A DNA stretch of 64,000 bases from Lachnospiraceae bacterium (GTDB taxonomy: Bacteria; Bacillota; Clostridia; Lachnospirales; Lachnospiraceae). The notes beneath the pieces were generated by a model, which saw only the letters and a list, made by a program, of their open reading frames with translations, had not been told where the DNA came from and searched no databases. The stretch lies in contig JAFWZV010000004.1 in the NCBI GenBank assembly GCA_017517305.1, positions 1-64,000 on the forward strand. The letters are read 5' to 3'. Made by a program: the position numbers and the translations under genes. Positions 14,438 through 23,986 of the stretch are shown in pieces (within the stretch, counting starts at the first letter, position 1; each line of letters opens with the position of its first letter).

Positions 14438-16126
14438 ATGGATTATATGACTATAGACGGAAGATGTGTGCCTATAGAGGGTGAGAAGAATATTCTTGCA
14501 GTTATTCGTAAGGCTGGCATCGATTTACCAACATTTTGTTACCATTCAGAGCTTTCTGTATATGGCGCATGTCGTATGTGTGTTGTGGAGGACGACAGAG
14601 GAAGAATCTTTGCATCCTGCTCAGAGCAACCACGTGCCGGAATGGTAATCAAGACAAATTCAACTAAGATTAGAAAGTATAGAAAGCTTATTATAGAGCT
14701 TCTTCTTGCGTCACATTGTAGAGACTGTACAGTGTGTACCAGAAATGGAAACTGTGAGCTTCAGAATATTGCATTTAAAGTGGGAATTCATTCAGTAAGA
14801 TTTCCTAACAACAGAGAGCAAGTACCTATAGATATAAGCTCACCATCCATTGTAAGAGATCCTAACAAATGTATTCTCTGCGGTGACTGTGTTAGAACCT
14901 GCGATGAGATTCAGGCAGTTGGAGCTATAGATTTTGCCCACAGAGGTTCTAAGATGGAGGTTACTCCTGCCTTTGGTAAGGAGCTTGCAGAGACAGATTG
15001 TGTAGGCTGTGGACAGTGTGTAGTTGCATGTCCTACAGGTGCAATATCAGTTCGTACAAATGTTACTGATGTTTGGCAGGCTATTGAGGACCCTAATATA
15101 AGAGTAGTGGCTCAGATAGCACCTGCAGTTAGACTTGCAGTAGGTGATAAGTTTGGCTTCCCTAAGGGAACAAACACTATGGGTAAGCTGGTTGCAGCTC
15201 TTAGAGTTATGGGCTTTGATAAGGTATATGATACAAACTTTGCTGCAGACCTTACAGTTGTAGAGGAGTCAAAGGAGTTTGCAGAGAGATTGGAGAAGAA
15301 TGAGAATCTTCCACTATTTACTTCCTGTTGTCCAGGCTGGGTTAAGTTCTGTGAGACTAAGTATCCTGAATTTGCAGGTAATATATCAACATGTCGTTCT
15401 CCACAGGGAATGTTCTCTGCAGTAGTAAAGGAGTACTTTGCTAAGCAAGATGCTGAGGACGGTAAGAAGACATTTGTGGTTTCAATTATGCCGTGTACAG
15501 CTAAGAAGGGAGAGATAGAAAGACCTGACAACTTTACAGATGGCAGACAGGATACTGACAGAGTTCTTACAACTGTAGAGATTATCAGAATGATTCGTCA
15601 GGCGGGTATTAAGTTTGACGAGATAGAAAGTGAGGCACCGGATATGCCATTCGGTATAGCTTCAGGTGCAGCCTCAATCTTCGGTGTAACAGGTGGTGTT
15701 ACTGAGGCAGTGCTTAGACATGTATCTGCGGAGAAGGGACATCAGGTTATATCACAGCTTAGTTTCTCAGGTGTACGTGGTGATGAGGGTATCAAGGAAA
15801 CAAGCGTTATGCTTGGAGATAGAGAAGTAAAGATTGCAGTGGTAAATGGTCTTGGTAACGCTGACAAGCTTCTTAAGGCTATTAAGGCCGGAGAGGCTCA
15901 CTACGACTTCGTGGAGGTTATGGCTTGTAGACGAGGCTGTATAGCTGGTGGTGGTCAGCCACTTCCTATAGGACCAAGAACTAGAGCTTCCCGTGCAGAG
16001 GGAATTTATGCAGTGGATAGAGAGTCATTAATTAGATTTACTGAGGATAATCCACTTCTTAGTCAGACCTATCAGGATGTAATAGCTGGCAAGGAGCATA
16101 AGCTGTTACATAGAAATACGCATTAA
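14438..16126 (+). CDS. hydA: [FeFe]-hydrogenase catalytic subunit
   Basis: 562 residues. The N-terminus is a NuoG-like [2Fe-2S] domain (Cys in CYHSELSVYGACRMC), then the His/Cys cluster segment (HCRDCTVC, NGNC). A two-[4Fe-4S] ferredoxin follows (CILCGDCVRTC, CVGCGQCVVAC), then the H-cluster domain with L1 TSCCPGW near 295, L2 MPCTAKKGE near 350 and L3 MACRRGCIAGGG near 494. All four cysteines for the H-cluster and the proton-transfer Cys are present. L3 has RR where many enzymes have PG. The maturases HydE, HydF and HydG are not in the window. The reaction is reversible H2 formation, probably for redox disposal during fermentation. Confidence 0.95.
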   Translation: MDYMTIDGRCVPIEGEKNILAVIRKAGIDLPTFCYHSELSVYGACRMCVVEDDRGRIFASCSEQPRAGMVIKTNSTKIRKYRKLIIELLLASHCRDCTVCTRNGNCELQNIAFKVGIHSVRFPNNREQVPIDISSPSIVRDPNKCILCGDCVRTCDEIQAVGAIDFAHRGSKMEVTPAFGKELAETDCVGCGQCVVACPTGAISVRTNVTDVWQAIEDPNIRVVAQIAPAVRLAVGDKFGFPKGTNTMGKLVAALRVMGFDKVYDTNFAADLTVVEESKEFAERLEKNENLPLFTSCCPGWVKFCETKYPEFAGNISTCRSPQGMFSAVVKEYFAKQDAEDGKKTFVVSIMPCTAKKGEIERPDNFTDGRQDTDRVLTTVEIIRMIRQAGIKFDEIESEAPDMPFGIASGAASIFGVTGGVTEAVLRHVSAEKGHQVISQLSFSGVRGDEGIKETSVMLGDREVKIAVVNGLGNADKLLKAIKAGEAHYDFVEVMACRRGCIAGGGQPLPIGPRTRASRAEGIYAVDRESLIRFTEDNPLLSQTYQDVIAGKEHKLLHRNTH

Positions 16127-16132
16127 TTGAAA

Positions 16133-16156
16133 TGGCAGGGAGAAAGCTCCCTGCCA
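16133..16156. terminator. Bidirectional terminator between hydA and glycerate kinase
   Basis: TGGCAGGGAG pairs perfectly with CTCCCTGCCA across an AAAG loop, between converging genes. There are no strong T-runs on either side. Confidence 0.75.
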
Positions 16157-16158
16157 TA

Positions 16159-17295
16159 TTAGATTGCATTAATTAATCTAAATACCTGTTCTACAGTTGT
16201 TTCCATATTATCTCTCGCCACAGCAGGAGTCATAGCCTCCTGTAATGTCTGGATTCTTCTGAGTATTGGGAAGAATGCGTCAATACCGTGTTTGTTACAA
16301 GCAGTTGCATCTGGTGTTACTGCACCTGCAAAGGCAAGAACAGTTTTATCATATTTCTTTGCAATATTTGCAACACCGATAGGTGCCTTGCCAAATACTG
16401 TCTGACCGTCTAGTCTACCTTCTCCTGTAACTACTATATCAGCATCCTGAACATAGCTTTCAAGCTTTGTTTCCTCTAAGATAATCTTAATTCCTGATTC
16501 TAACACGGCATTTGTGTAGGCTAAGAATGCGAAGCCTAAGCCGCCAGCAGCTCCGGTTCCAGGATGCTTAGCATTTGCCTTGCCAAACTTCTCAGAGGTA
16601 AGCTTAGCATAGTAAGCAAGCCACTTGTCCATCTGGATAATCATTGCTCCGTCTGCACCCTTCTGTGGTCCAAATACAGCGCTACATCCAAGCTCTCCAC
16701 ATAGTGGATTTGTTACGTCACAAGCTACTCTAAATGAACACTCTTTAAGTTCAGGAATTACATTATCATCTGTGATTGTTTCGATTTCCTTAAGACCCTT
16801 TGCACCATATGGAACCTGATTTCCGTCCTTATCCAGCATTCCATATCCAAGTGCCTGAAGCATTCCGATTCCACCGTCGTTAGTTGCGCTTCCGCCTATT
16901 CCTACGATAAAATGGCGACAGCCCTTAGCGATGGCATCCTTTATTACCTCGCCTACACCATAGGTTGTTGTGTGAAGAGGATTTCTATCCGCGTCTGGAA
17001 CTAATGTGATTCCTGCAGCACCGGACATTTCAACAATCGCTGTCTTGCTTTCCTCTAAGATTCCGTACACACAGTCCACCTTTTCTCCTAAAGGTCCTGT
17101 AACATTAACTGTTACTAATTTTCCACCCATTCCAAGGGCAAGTGCTTCCACAGTGCCTTCTCCACCATCAGCCAGGGGTCTTACGCAAACCTCAGCATCT
17201 GGTATTGCTTTTAATATTCCGTTCTTAATTGCGTCTCCTGCTTCAAGAGAAGATAAGCTTCCTTTAAGTGAGTCAATTGCTACTACTACTTTCAT
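16159..17295 (-). CDS. glxK: Glycerate 2-kinase, GlxK/GarK family
   Basis: 378 residues, the usual length of type I glycerate kinases. N-terminal VAIDSLKGSLSS, the ADGGEGT segment near 43, GIGGSATNDGG near 131, the FGPQKGA region near 205 and VTGEGRLDGQT near 290 are family signatures. It phosphorylates D-glycerate with ATP, feeding sugar-acid (glucarate/galactarate) or serine-pathway glycerate into glycolysis. AGGAGGT lies before the ATG on the minus strand. A CdaR-type regulator is divergent from it across 160 bp, the arrangement expected for a CdaR-controlled glycerate kinase. Confidence 0.93.
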   Translation of the reverse strand: MKVVVAIDSLKGSLSSLEAGDAIKNGILKAIPDAEVCVRPLADGGEGTVEALALGMGGKLVTVNVTGPLGEKVDCVYGILEESKTAIVEMSGAAGITLVPDADRNPLHTTTYGVGEVIKDAIAKGCRHFIVGIGGSATNDGGIGMLQALGYGMLDKDGNQVPYGAKGLKEIETITDDNVIPELKECSFRVACDVTNPLCGELGCSAVFGPQKGADGAMIIQMDKWLAYYAKLTSEKFGKANAKHPGTGAAGGLGFAFLAYTNAVLESGIKIILEETKLESYVQDADIVVTGEGRLDGQTVFGKAPIGVANIAKKYDKTVLAFAGAVTPDATACNKHGIDAFFPILRRIQTLQEAMTPAVARDNMETTVEQVFRLINAI

Positions 17296-17455
17296 TATTT
17301 ACTACCTCCTTTTTGCTTGTTGTTCCGTTTTCTTATGTTGGGATAATGATAACATATAAAATGTTCAAATAATATGTTATGCAAAACGAAAATAGCTTGA
17401 AATATATGTTAAAACTTGGTATGTATAACATAAAGTGGAACGAGCGGAGTGTTTT

Positions 17456-18544
17456 ATGACATTTTCTATCAGGCAGAATGTGGCTCAGCAAATCGTTGAA
17501 GCAGTTAAGGATGTTGCGGGGCATGATATCAATTTTATAGATGCTAAGGGAATTATATTTGCTAGCACAAATATTAAGAGAATTGGAGACTATCACGAAA
17601 TCGGTCACCAGGTGATAAAAAAGGGTGTAACCATAGAGGTTGATAGTAATGAAGGATATTTTGGTACAAAAAAAGGTGTGAATATTCCTTTTATATATAA
17701 GGGTGATGTCTGTGCAGTTATAGGAATTAGTGGAGAACCTGAGGAGGTAAGGAAATATGTATACCTGGCTTAGAAGATTACCGCTTTAATTCTAAGAGAG
17801 CATGAGCTAGAACAGCAGGAGCACAATCAGAAGACACAGCTGAATCACGTTATTCGTTCCATAATAAACCATGACTACTTAAATATTGATTACCTGAAGG
17901 ATTTCCTTAAGGATTACAAGACAACTCTTAATGCTAGCTATCAGACCATACTTATTAAGCTGGATTCAAGATATAATCCATCAAATCTGTCTATGATAGA
18001 AAAGTATATATACCAGGCCTTTGAAAGCACAGGCTCTAAGCTATATACCTTTAACTATGCCAACGAATATATTCTTTTAATGGAAGCAGAGAAGGTGGAT
18101 AAATGCTTATATATATTTGAACAGCTGGGGCAAAAATATTCACCTATAATAAAGATTGGAGTAGGGCGTGTGGCAGAGCTGTCTCATCAGCACAACTCCT
18201 ACCAATCAGCTAAGCTGGCTGTAGAAAGTTTATTTGCAGATGAGTATATTGCGGTATTTGATTCCTTGGATTTAGAAATACTGCTGGGCAATGTGGGACA
18301 GGAGACCAAACAGCTGTATCTGCAGAAAACCATAGAGAAGATTTCAGAGAAGGATCGAAAAATACTTAAAACATATTTTTCTCTTAATATGTCTTTAAAG
18401 GATAGCTGTGAACAATTGTATCTTCACAAAAATACTTTGCAATATAGGTTGGACAAAATTTGGAAAGAAACAGGTTATAATCCTAGGGAATTTAAGGATG
18501 CTACAGTTTTGTATGTGGGACTTAAGATGCTTGGGAATCAGTGA
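17456..18544 (+). pseudogene. CdaR-type sugar-diacid regulator interrupted by one in-frame amber codon
   Basis: One frame runs from the ATG at 17456 (GGAG upstream) to 18544, broken only by TAG at 17771-17773. Part one (105 residues, MTFSIRQNVAQQIVEAVK...) is a complete sugar-diacid-recognition domain. Part two continues in the same frame as KITALILREHELEQQ and ends with the PucR-type HTH (CEQLYLHKNTLQYRLDKI). Without the stop the protein would be 362 residues, the same length as the intact paralogue at 44026. The family usually has Glu after YLA, and TAG is one base from GAG. It is divergent from glxK. It could be a true nonsense mutation, readthrough or a sequence error. Confidence 0.85.
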
Positions 18545-18587
18545 AATAAATAGTATTAAGGTTAATGCATTACAAGGAGGTAAAATA

Positions 18588-19004
18588 ATGAAGGAAAACA
18601 AAAAAAGTGCATTTTGGTGGGCGGGTATAATTTTTATATGTGTAGGAGTTTGGCTTATAGGATTAAGTGTATTTTATCTGGCCACATATGACAAAGTGGA
18701 AGGTAAGCTAAATATTATCAAGAAAGGTCGCAATAACAATAGATGTGTTTATGTGACCTACGAATACGACGGCAAGCTTTACGAAGACAGAGGACTTTCA
18801 TCTCGAAATCTGTTCACTATGAAGGACGGTAAGAAGTATACAGTTTATATAAATCCGGATAAACCTGAGTGGCCAAAGTGTGTAGATTTCACATTTGGGA
18901 TACTGTCAATAGTATTTGGTATTGTTTGTATAAAAGTGGATGCTATGGATAAACCTAAGGATAAAAAATATGATTACACAGAGGACACACCTTGGTTAAA
19001 GTAA
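18588..19004 (+). CDS. DUF3592-like membrane protein
   Basis: 138 residues from the ATG at 18588, with AAGGAGG eight bases upstream; longer upstream readings overlap the regulator gene and have no ribosome site. Two membrane segments (~8-30 and ~100-120) flank an outer beta-rich domain with VTYEYDGKLYEDRG and YTVYINPDKPEWP, the pattern of DUF3592-type proteins. Function unknown. It follows the broken cdaR-like gene by 43 bases and is closed by a terminator, so it may be expressed from that transcript. Confidence 0.7.
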   Translation: MKENKKSAFWWAGIIFICVGVWLIGLSVFYLATYDKVEGKLNIIKKGRNNNRCVYVTYEYDGKLYEDRGLSSRNLFTMKDGKKYTVYINPDKPEWPKCVDFTFGILSIVFGIVCIKVDAMDKPKDKKYDYTEDTPWLK

Positions 19005-19041
19005 TATGGGGATTTTTGGTATATAGAATATAATTATATGT

Positions 19042-19080
19042 AATAAAACCTAGAGTGATGTAAAAACTCTAGGTTTTATT
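19042..19080 (+). terminator. Intrinsic terminator
   Basis: AATAAAACCTAGAG pairs perfectly with CTCTAGGTTTTATT. Confidence 0.85.
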
Positions 19081-19104
19081 ACGTATTATATGTGCAATCA
19101 TACA

Positions 19105-19134
19105 TTTACAATAATATATAAAATATGGTAAAAT
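19105..19134 (+). promoter_or_regulatory. Candidate dapF promoter
   Basis: TTTACA (19105-19110), an 18-bp spacer and TAAAAT (19129-19134), about 100 nt before dapF. The leader has two copies of GTTGATTAA about 24 bases apart, of unknown meaning. Confidence 0.5.
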
Positions 19135-19235
19135 AAATTAATTATGGGCATAGTTGATTAAGTAAAAGATAAGTTGATTAACTATGGGAAAACAACAGAT
19201 AAAAATATAAAACAATAGCATTTAAGGAGATAGAT

Positions 19236-20099
19236 ATGAAGCTTAATTTTACCAAGATGGAAGGCTTAGGAAATGATTATGTATATGTGAACTGTTTTAA
19301 GGAGACTATAGAGAATCCTTCAGAGCTTTCAAAGAGAGTAAGTGACAGACATTTTGGAATTGGTTCCGATGGTCTGATACTTATTAAGCCATCACAGGTG
19401 GCAGACTTTACTATGGAGATGTACAATGCGGACGGTTCACAGTCAGAGATGTGTGGAAATGGTATTCGTTGCGTGGGGAAGTACGTGTATGATTATGGTC
19501 TTACTGATAAGGAGGAAATATCAGTGGAGACTTTGGCGGGTATAAAGTATCTTAAGTTTGTGATTGATAGAAAGGACGCAAATGACAGAGGAATAGTGGT
19601 TATGGTTACCGTAAATATGGGGGAACCAATATTTGCACCAGCTGAGGTACCTGTTGTCATAGATGAGGATTTGGATAAGGTTGTAGATTATCCTGTAACC
19701 ATAGATGGTACAAGTTATAACATTACTTGCGTATCCATGGGAAATCCACACTGTATTACATATGTGGAGGACACAGATACATTTCCACTAGAGGAGATTG
19801 GACCGAAGTTTGAGTCTAGTCCATTGTTCCCAAGAAGAGTTAATGCGGAATTTGTTCAGGTGGTAAGCAGAGACTATCTTAAGATGCGTGTGTGGGAGAG
19901 AGGCTCAGGAGAAACTCTCGCTTGCGGTACAGGCACATGTGCAACAGTTGTGGCTAGTATATTAAATGGTCTTACAGAGGATGAGGTTACAGTTAGACTT
20001 CTTGGAGGAGAGCTTATTATTAAGTGGGATAGGGAGACTAATTTGGTATATATGACAGGACCTGCAAAGGTTGTGTTTGATGGGACTATTGAAATATAA
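19236..20099 (+). CDS. dapF: Diaminopimelate epimerase
   Basis: 287 residues. It converts LL- to meso-diaminopimelate for lysine and peptidoglycan. The two catalytic cysteines are in EMCGNGIRC near 73 and ACGTGTCAT near 230, each in its classic loop, and the N-terminal KMEGLGNDY motif is clear. The length is slightly above average because of a short insert around DRKDANDRG (~110-118). AAGGAG precedes the ATG. It lies just upstream of an L,D-transpeptidase gene, so both may serve wall synthesis: meso-DAP is the residue L,D-transpeptidases cross-link. Confidence 0.95.
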   Translation: MKLNFTKMEGLGNDYVYVNCFKETIENPSELSKRVSDRHFGIGSDGLILIKPSQVADFTMEMYNADGSQSEMCGNGIRCVGKYVYDYGLTDKEEISVETLAGIKYLKFVIDRKDANDRGIVVMVTVNMGEPIFAPAEVPVVIDEDLDKVVDYPVTIDGTSYNITCVSMGNPHCITYVEDTDTFPLEEIGPKFESSPLFPRRVNAEFVQVVSRDYLKMRVWERGSGETLACGTGTCATVVASILNGLTEDEVTVRLLGGELIIKWDRETNLVYMTGPAKVVFDGTIEI

Positions 20100-20119
20100 A
20101 ATTGTATGGGGAGTTAAGT

Positions 20120-21838
20120 ATGGGAGCTAAGATGTTTAAAAATATAAAAAGACTAGTGGCAATTATTACAGTGTCAGTGTTAATGTTTAGCACAATTTTA
20201 TATGGGACTGTAAGAACATATGCTACTGAGATGACACCATCAGATGCAATGCCTATAGAAACAATTAATGTGGAGGAAGGTATAGAAGTTACAGAAACTG
20301 TATCAACTACAGAAACTGCAGAAATTGTGACAACAGACACAGAAGAATTTGTAGACCCAGGTTCATATGTGCGAGAGGTGTCTAATGGTGAGCCAAGTAT
20401 TACATATTCTGTGCATTGTGAAAAATATGGATGGATGTCTCCTGTCTCAGATGGAAGGATGGCAGGAACCTCAGGAGAATCAAAGCGATTAGAGGCTATT
20501 GGCATAACTATTAATTCGAATGGTGCAGTTGATGAACAGGGAAATCCTCTTACAGGAGGAATCAAATATCGTACTCATGTGGAGCGTATTGGCTGGCAGG
20601 ATTGGGTTGAAAGCTCAATAGATGGTGATTCAATTTCCGTTATGATAGACAACCAAAAATATGCTGGAACTATGGGACGTTCCCTTAGATTAGAAGGTAT
20701 AGAAATTCAGCTTACTGGTAATATAGCTAATTATTATGATGTGTATTACCGGACTCACGTAGAAAGTAAAGGCTGGATGAGCTTAGTGTGCAATGGTGCT
20801 ATGTCTGGAACTGAAGGTGAGTCCAAAAGACTAGAGGGCATAGAAATATTTTTGGTCAAGAAAAACCAGGAAGCATCAGCTAGCATATCGTACACAGTAC
20901 ACTGTGAGAAATATGGATGGTTAGATGAGATTTCACCAGAAGTGGGTGAATATAATAGTAATACTGTATCTGGCACAATTGGAGAGTCGAAGCGATTAGA
21001 GGCTATAGTAATTAATTTAGAAACTGCTGGTGTAAGTGGTGGAATAGAGTATAGCACTCATGTGGAAAGTAAGGGCTGGATGGATCCAGTGGGTAGTGGT
21101 CAGCTTTCTGGAACCTCAGGGGAATCTAAGAGAATGGAGGCTATAACTATTAATCTTACAGGAGTTATAGCGACACATTATGATATTTACTATAGGGTAC
21201 ATGTGCAGGATTTGGGCTGGTTGGACTGGGCTAGCAATGGGCAGAAGGCTGGTTCTCAAGGTGCAAGTAAGCGAATGGAAGCTATTCAGATTTGCCTGGT
21301 AAAGAAAGGAAATCCTGCTCCAGGCTCTACTGAGAAACCTTTTTACAACTTTAACGGTTCTGACTGGAGAATAATACCAGGCGCCCTTAGTATAAGGGTA
21401 AATAAGCAGATGAATTGTATTACCATATATAAGGGAAATGTTCCAATAAAGGCAATGGTTTGCTCTACTGGTACTATTACGCCTATTGGAACATTTGATT
21501 TAAAGCAAAAATGGAGATGGAAGGAGCTGATTCATGATGTGTATGGTCAGTATTCCTGCCACATAACTGGTAATTTCTTATTCCATTCTGTACCTTATGA
21601 TGACCCAAATATTTGGACATTGTTTACATCAGATTACAATAAATTAGGACAGACTGCGTCAGCAGGATGCATACGACTCACCACAGCAGATGCGAAGTGG
21701 ATGTATGATAACTGTCCTATAGGAACGCAGATTATAATCTACAATAGTTCAGATCCTGGTCCACTTGGTAAACCAAGTGCTCAGAAGCTGCCAGCTGGAC
21801 AGACTTGGGATCCTACAGATCCATTGATTAATAGATAG
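20120..21838 (+). CDS. Secreted L,D-transpeptidase with six ChW repeats
   Basis: 572 residues from the ATG at 20120 (GGGGAG upstream). A signal peptide lies at ~1-35. An acidic/Thr-rich linker follows, then six clostridial hydrophobic-W (ChW) repeats (~90-400), each with a VHVE..GW core and a GESKRLEAI or close variant end. The YkuD domain closes the protein (~420-545), with FHSVPY and the catalytic cysteine in SAGCIR near 515. YkuD enzymes form 3-3 cross-links or attach proteins to peptidoglycan; ChW repeats are thought to bind surface polymers. It starts 20 bases after dapF and precedes the polymer genes. Confidence 0.9.
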   Translation: MGAKMFKNIKRLVAIITVSVLMFSTILYGTVRTYATEMTPSDAMPIETINVEEGIEVTETVSTTETAEIVTTDTEEFVDPGSYVREVSNGEPSITYSVHCEKYGWMSPVSDGRMAGTSGESKRLEAIGITINSNGAVDEQGNPLTGGIKYRTHVERIGWQDWVESSIDGDSISVMIDNQKYAGTMGRSLRLEGIEIQLTGNIANYYDVYYRTHVESKGWMSLVCNGAMSGTEGESKRLEGIEIFLVKKNQEASASISYTVHCEKYGWLDEISPEVGEYNSNTVSGTIGESKRLEAIVINLETAGVSGGIEYSTHVESKGWMDPVGSGQLSGTSGESKRMEAITINLTGVIATHYDIYYRVHVQDLGWLDWASNGQKAGSQGASKRMEAIQICLVKKGNPAPGSTEKPFYNFNGSDWRIIPGALSIRVNKQMNCITIYKGNVPIKAMVCSTGTITPIGTFDLKQKWRWKELIHDVYGQYSCHITGNFLFHSVPYDDPNIWTLFTSDYNKLGQTASAGCIRLTTADAKWMYDNCPIGTQIIIYNSSDPGPLGKPSAQKLPAGQTWDPTDPLINR

Positions 21839-21852
21839 TAATTGGAGGCAAT

Positions 21853-23214
21853 ATGTATTTTCAGGAAGAGAAGAAAAGATTTTTAGCAGTGGCTGCTAAT
21901 TTGATAATATTGGTATTTCAGGCTCGTTCCTTTGGATACGTATGGTCTAATTGTTATGATAGTCCTTATTTTTTCAGAGGAGATTATGTGGTTATAGCTT
22001 TGTATATGGCCTTTGTATACTTGATTACAAAAAGCTTTAATGGTTATAAGATTAATTATATGAGAGTAAGCTATTTGTGCGTATCTCATGTTGTGGCTAT
22101 AGTTTTAGGTGGTGCTGTTGCCTATGCATTTATTTGTATGGCCCTAAATGAATACGAAAGCATTGCACCTATACTAGCTTTGGTAGGTGTGCAGATTTTA
22201 TTTACTATCATATGGATAGTGATAGTTCGAACTGTTCAGTCATACATATATCCACCTAGACAGATGGTGGTTATATATGGTAATTATCCACCAGATGATT
22301 TCTTAAATAAGCTAGATAGAAAAAGTGACAGATATGAGATACGGGAAATACTAAATTATGATGAAGGATACAAAAAAATATGTCAGGACATAGCGGCTTA
22401 TGAGGGAGTAATTCTCTATGATCTTCCATCTGATGAGAGAAATAGTATATTGAAATTTTGCTACAAGAATTCAATTAGAACTTATGTGGTTCCGAAAATT
22501 ACAGATATAGTTATGCGTGAATCAGAGGAGCTATATCTGGTAGATACACCACTATTCTTGGCTAGAAATCAAGGCTTACATCTTGATCAAAGAATTGTTA
22601 AGAGAATAATGGATATTGTGGTATCCTTGCTTGGAATAGTTGTGCTTTCACCGGTAATGCTCATTACTGCATTAGTAATCAAGCTTTACGATAAAGGGCC
22701 TGTGCTATATAAGCAAATTAGATTTACCAGAGATAAGAAAACATTTACAATATATAAATTTAGAAGCATGTCAGTGAATGCTGAGCAAAAGGGAGCAAGA
22801 CTTGCATCTAAGGGAGACTCTAGAATAACCCCTATAGGCAGGGTAATAAGACGTGCGCATATTGATGAGATACCTCAGCTATTTAATGTGCTTAAGGGAG
22901 ATATGTCAATAGTTGGTCCGAGACCCGAGAGACCAGAAATCTTTGAAAAGTATTCAAAGTCAATTCCAGAGTTTGATTTTAGACTAAAGGTTAAGGCTGG
23001 GATAACTGGATATGCACAGGTCCATGGCAAATATAATACTACACCAATAGATAAGCTGAAGCTTGATTTGGTGTACATAGAAAGATATTCATTTTTGTTA
23101 GATTTAAAATTAATGCTGCTAACCCTTAGAATTATATTTTCAAAGGATAGTACAGAGGGAATTGAAGCAGGACAGTTTACGGCTTTAAGTGAGGGAAAAA
23201 ATGACAGGAATTAA
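21853..23214 (+). CDS. Polyprenyl-phosphate sugar-1-phosphate transferase
   Basis: 453 residues. The N-terminal half has four to five membrane helices and a Rossmann-like cytoplasmic domain; the C-terminal half is the bacterial sugar transferase domain, with a membrane entry helix (RIMDIVVSLLGIVVLSP), YKFRSM near 300 and GPRPERPE near 355. Enzymes of this WcaJ/WbaP type load the first sugar phosphate onto undecaprenyl phosphate, priming a surface glycan. GGAGG precedes the ATG. Its end overlaps the ABC permease start by 14 bases, so it is coupled to polymer export. Confidence 0.92.
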   Translation: MYFQEEKKRFLAVAANLIILVFQARSFGYVWSNCYDSPYFFRGDYVVIALYMAFVYLITKSFNGYKINYMRVSYLCVSHVVAIVLGGAVAYAFICMALNEYESIAPILALVGVQILFTIIWIVIVRTVQSYIYPPRQMVVIYGNYPPDDFLNKLDRKSDRYEIREILNYDEGYKKICQDIAAYEGVILYDLPSDERNSILKFCYKNSIRTYVVPKITDIVMRESEELYLVDTPLFLARNQGLHLDQRIVKRIMDIVVSLLGIVVLSPVMLITALVIKLYDKGPVLYKQIRFTRDKKTFTIYKFRSMSVNAEQKGARLASKGDSRITPIGRVIRRAHIDEIPQLFNVLKGDMSIVGPRPERPEIFEKYSKSIPEFDFRLKVKAGITGYAQVHGKYNTTPIDKLKLDLVYIERYSFLLDLKLMLLTLRIIFSKDSTEGIEAGQFTALSEGKNDRN

Positions 23215-23974
23215 AGAATTATATCGATACAGAAATCTTTTTTCTGAATTGGTTAGGAAAGGAATAGTATTAAAATATAGACGATCATATTTGGGAGTGG
23301 TTTGGTCAATGATTGAACCATTGCTTACTATGATGGTGCTTACTGTCGTTTTTGGAACATTGCTAGGGCATCATGAAAAAGCATTTTCAGTTTATATTTT
23401 ATCAGGAAGATTGATATATAGCTTGTTTTCTCAGTCAACAACAGCGGCATTAAAATCTATTAGACAAAACGAAGGATTAATTAAGAAGGTGTATGTACCT
23501 AAAATATTATATCCTGTGTCGGCGGTAGTGTTTAATTATGTGTTATTTATAATATCCTTAATAGTGTTGGCAGGAGTATCACTTGTTTTAGGGGTTTATC
23601 CAACGAAAAAGCTGTTGCTGATAATTATCCCCCTTGCTATATTGTTTATTTTTTCTGTGGGAGCAGGACTTGTACTTTCTACGCTCGGTACTTTTTTTAG
23701 AGATTTGGAATACCTGTGGAATGTTGCACTTATGTTGGTAATGTATACATGTGCAATATTTTATTATCCAGATGCAATTTTGCACAGTGACGTGTATTGG
23801 ATACTTAAGATGAATCCATTGTTTTGTATTATCGCCAACTTTAGAAGTTGTTTGTTTGGTGGAAATATGGATATGTGGATGCTTGGATATTCATCAATAT
23901 TTGCAGTGTTCACATTGATTTTGGGATATTGGATTTTTGAAAAGAATAAGAATAAATTTATATTATATTTATAG
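23201..23974 (+). CDS. Polysaccharide/teichoic acid ABC exporter permease
   Basis: 257 residues from the ATG at 23201, with GAGGGA as ribosome site; a GTG at 23189 overlaps that site. Six membrane helices, and the N-terminal LKYRRSYLGVVWSMIEP amphipathic stretch typical of TagG/Wzm (ABC2) permeases. It overlaps the priming transferase and is followed 12 bases later by its ATPase. It would move an undecaprenyl-linked polymer across the membrane. Confidence 0.9.
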   Translation: MTGIKELYRYRNLFSELVRKGIVLKYRRSYLGVVWSMIEPLLTMMVLTVVFGTLLGHHEKAFSVYILSGRLIYSLFSQSTTAALKSIRQNEGLIKKVYVPKILYPVSAVVFNYVLFIISLIVLAGVSLVLGVYPTKKLLLIIIPLAILFIFSVGAGLVLSTLGTFFRDLEYLWNVALMLVMYTCAIFYYPDAILHSDVYWILKMNPLFCIIANFRSCLFGGNMDMWMLGYSSIFAVFTLILGYWIFEKNKNKFILYL

Positions 23975-23986
23975 GAATGTGATTGG

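Noticed and set aside
18408..18587. Longer start for the DUF3592-like protein
   Set aside because: It overlaps the HTH-coding end of the CdaR-like gene in another frame and has no ribosome site.
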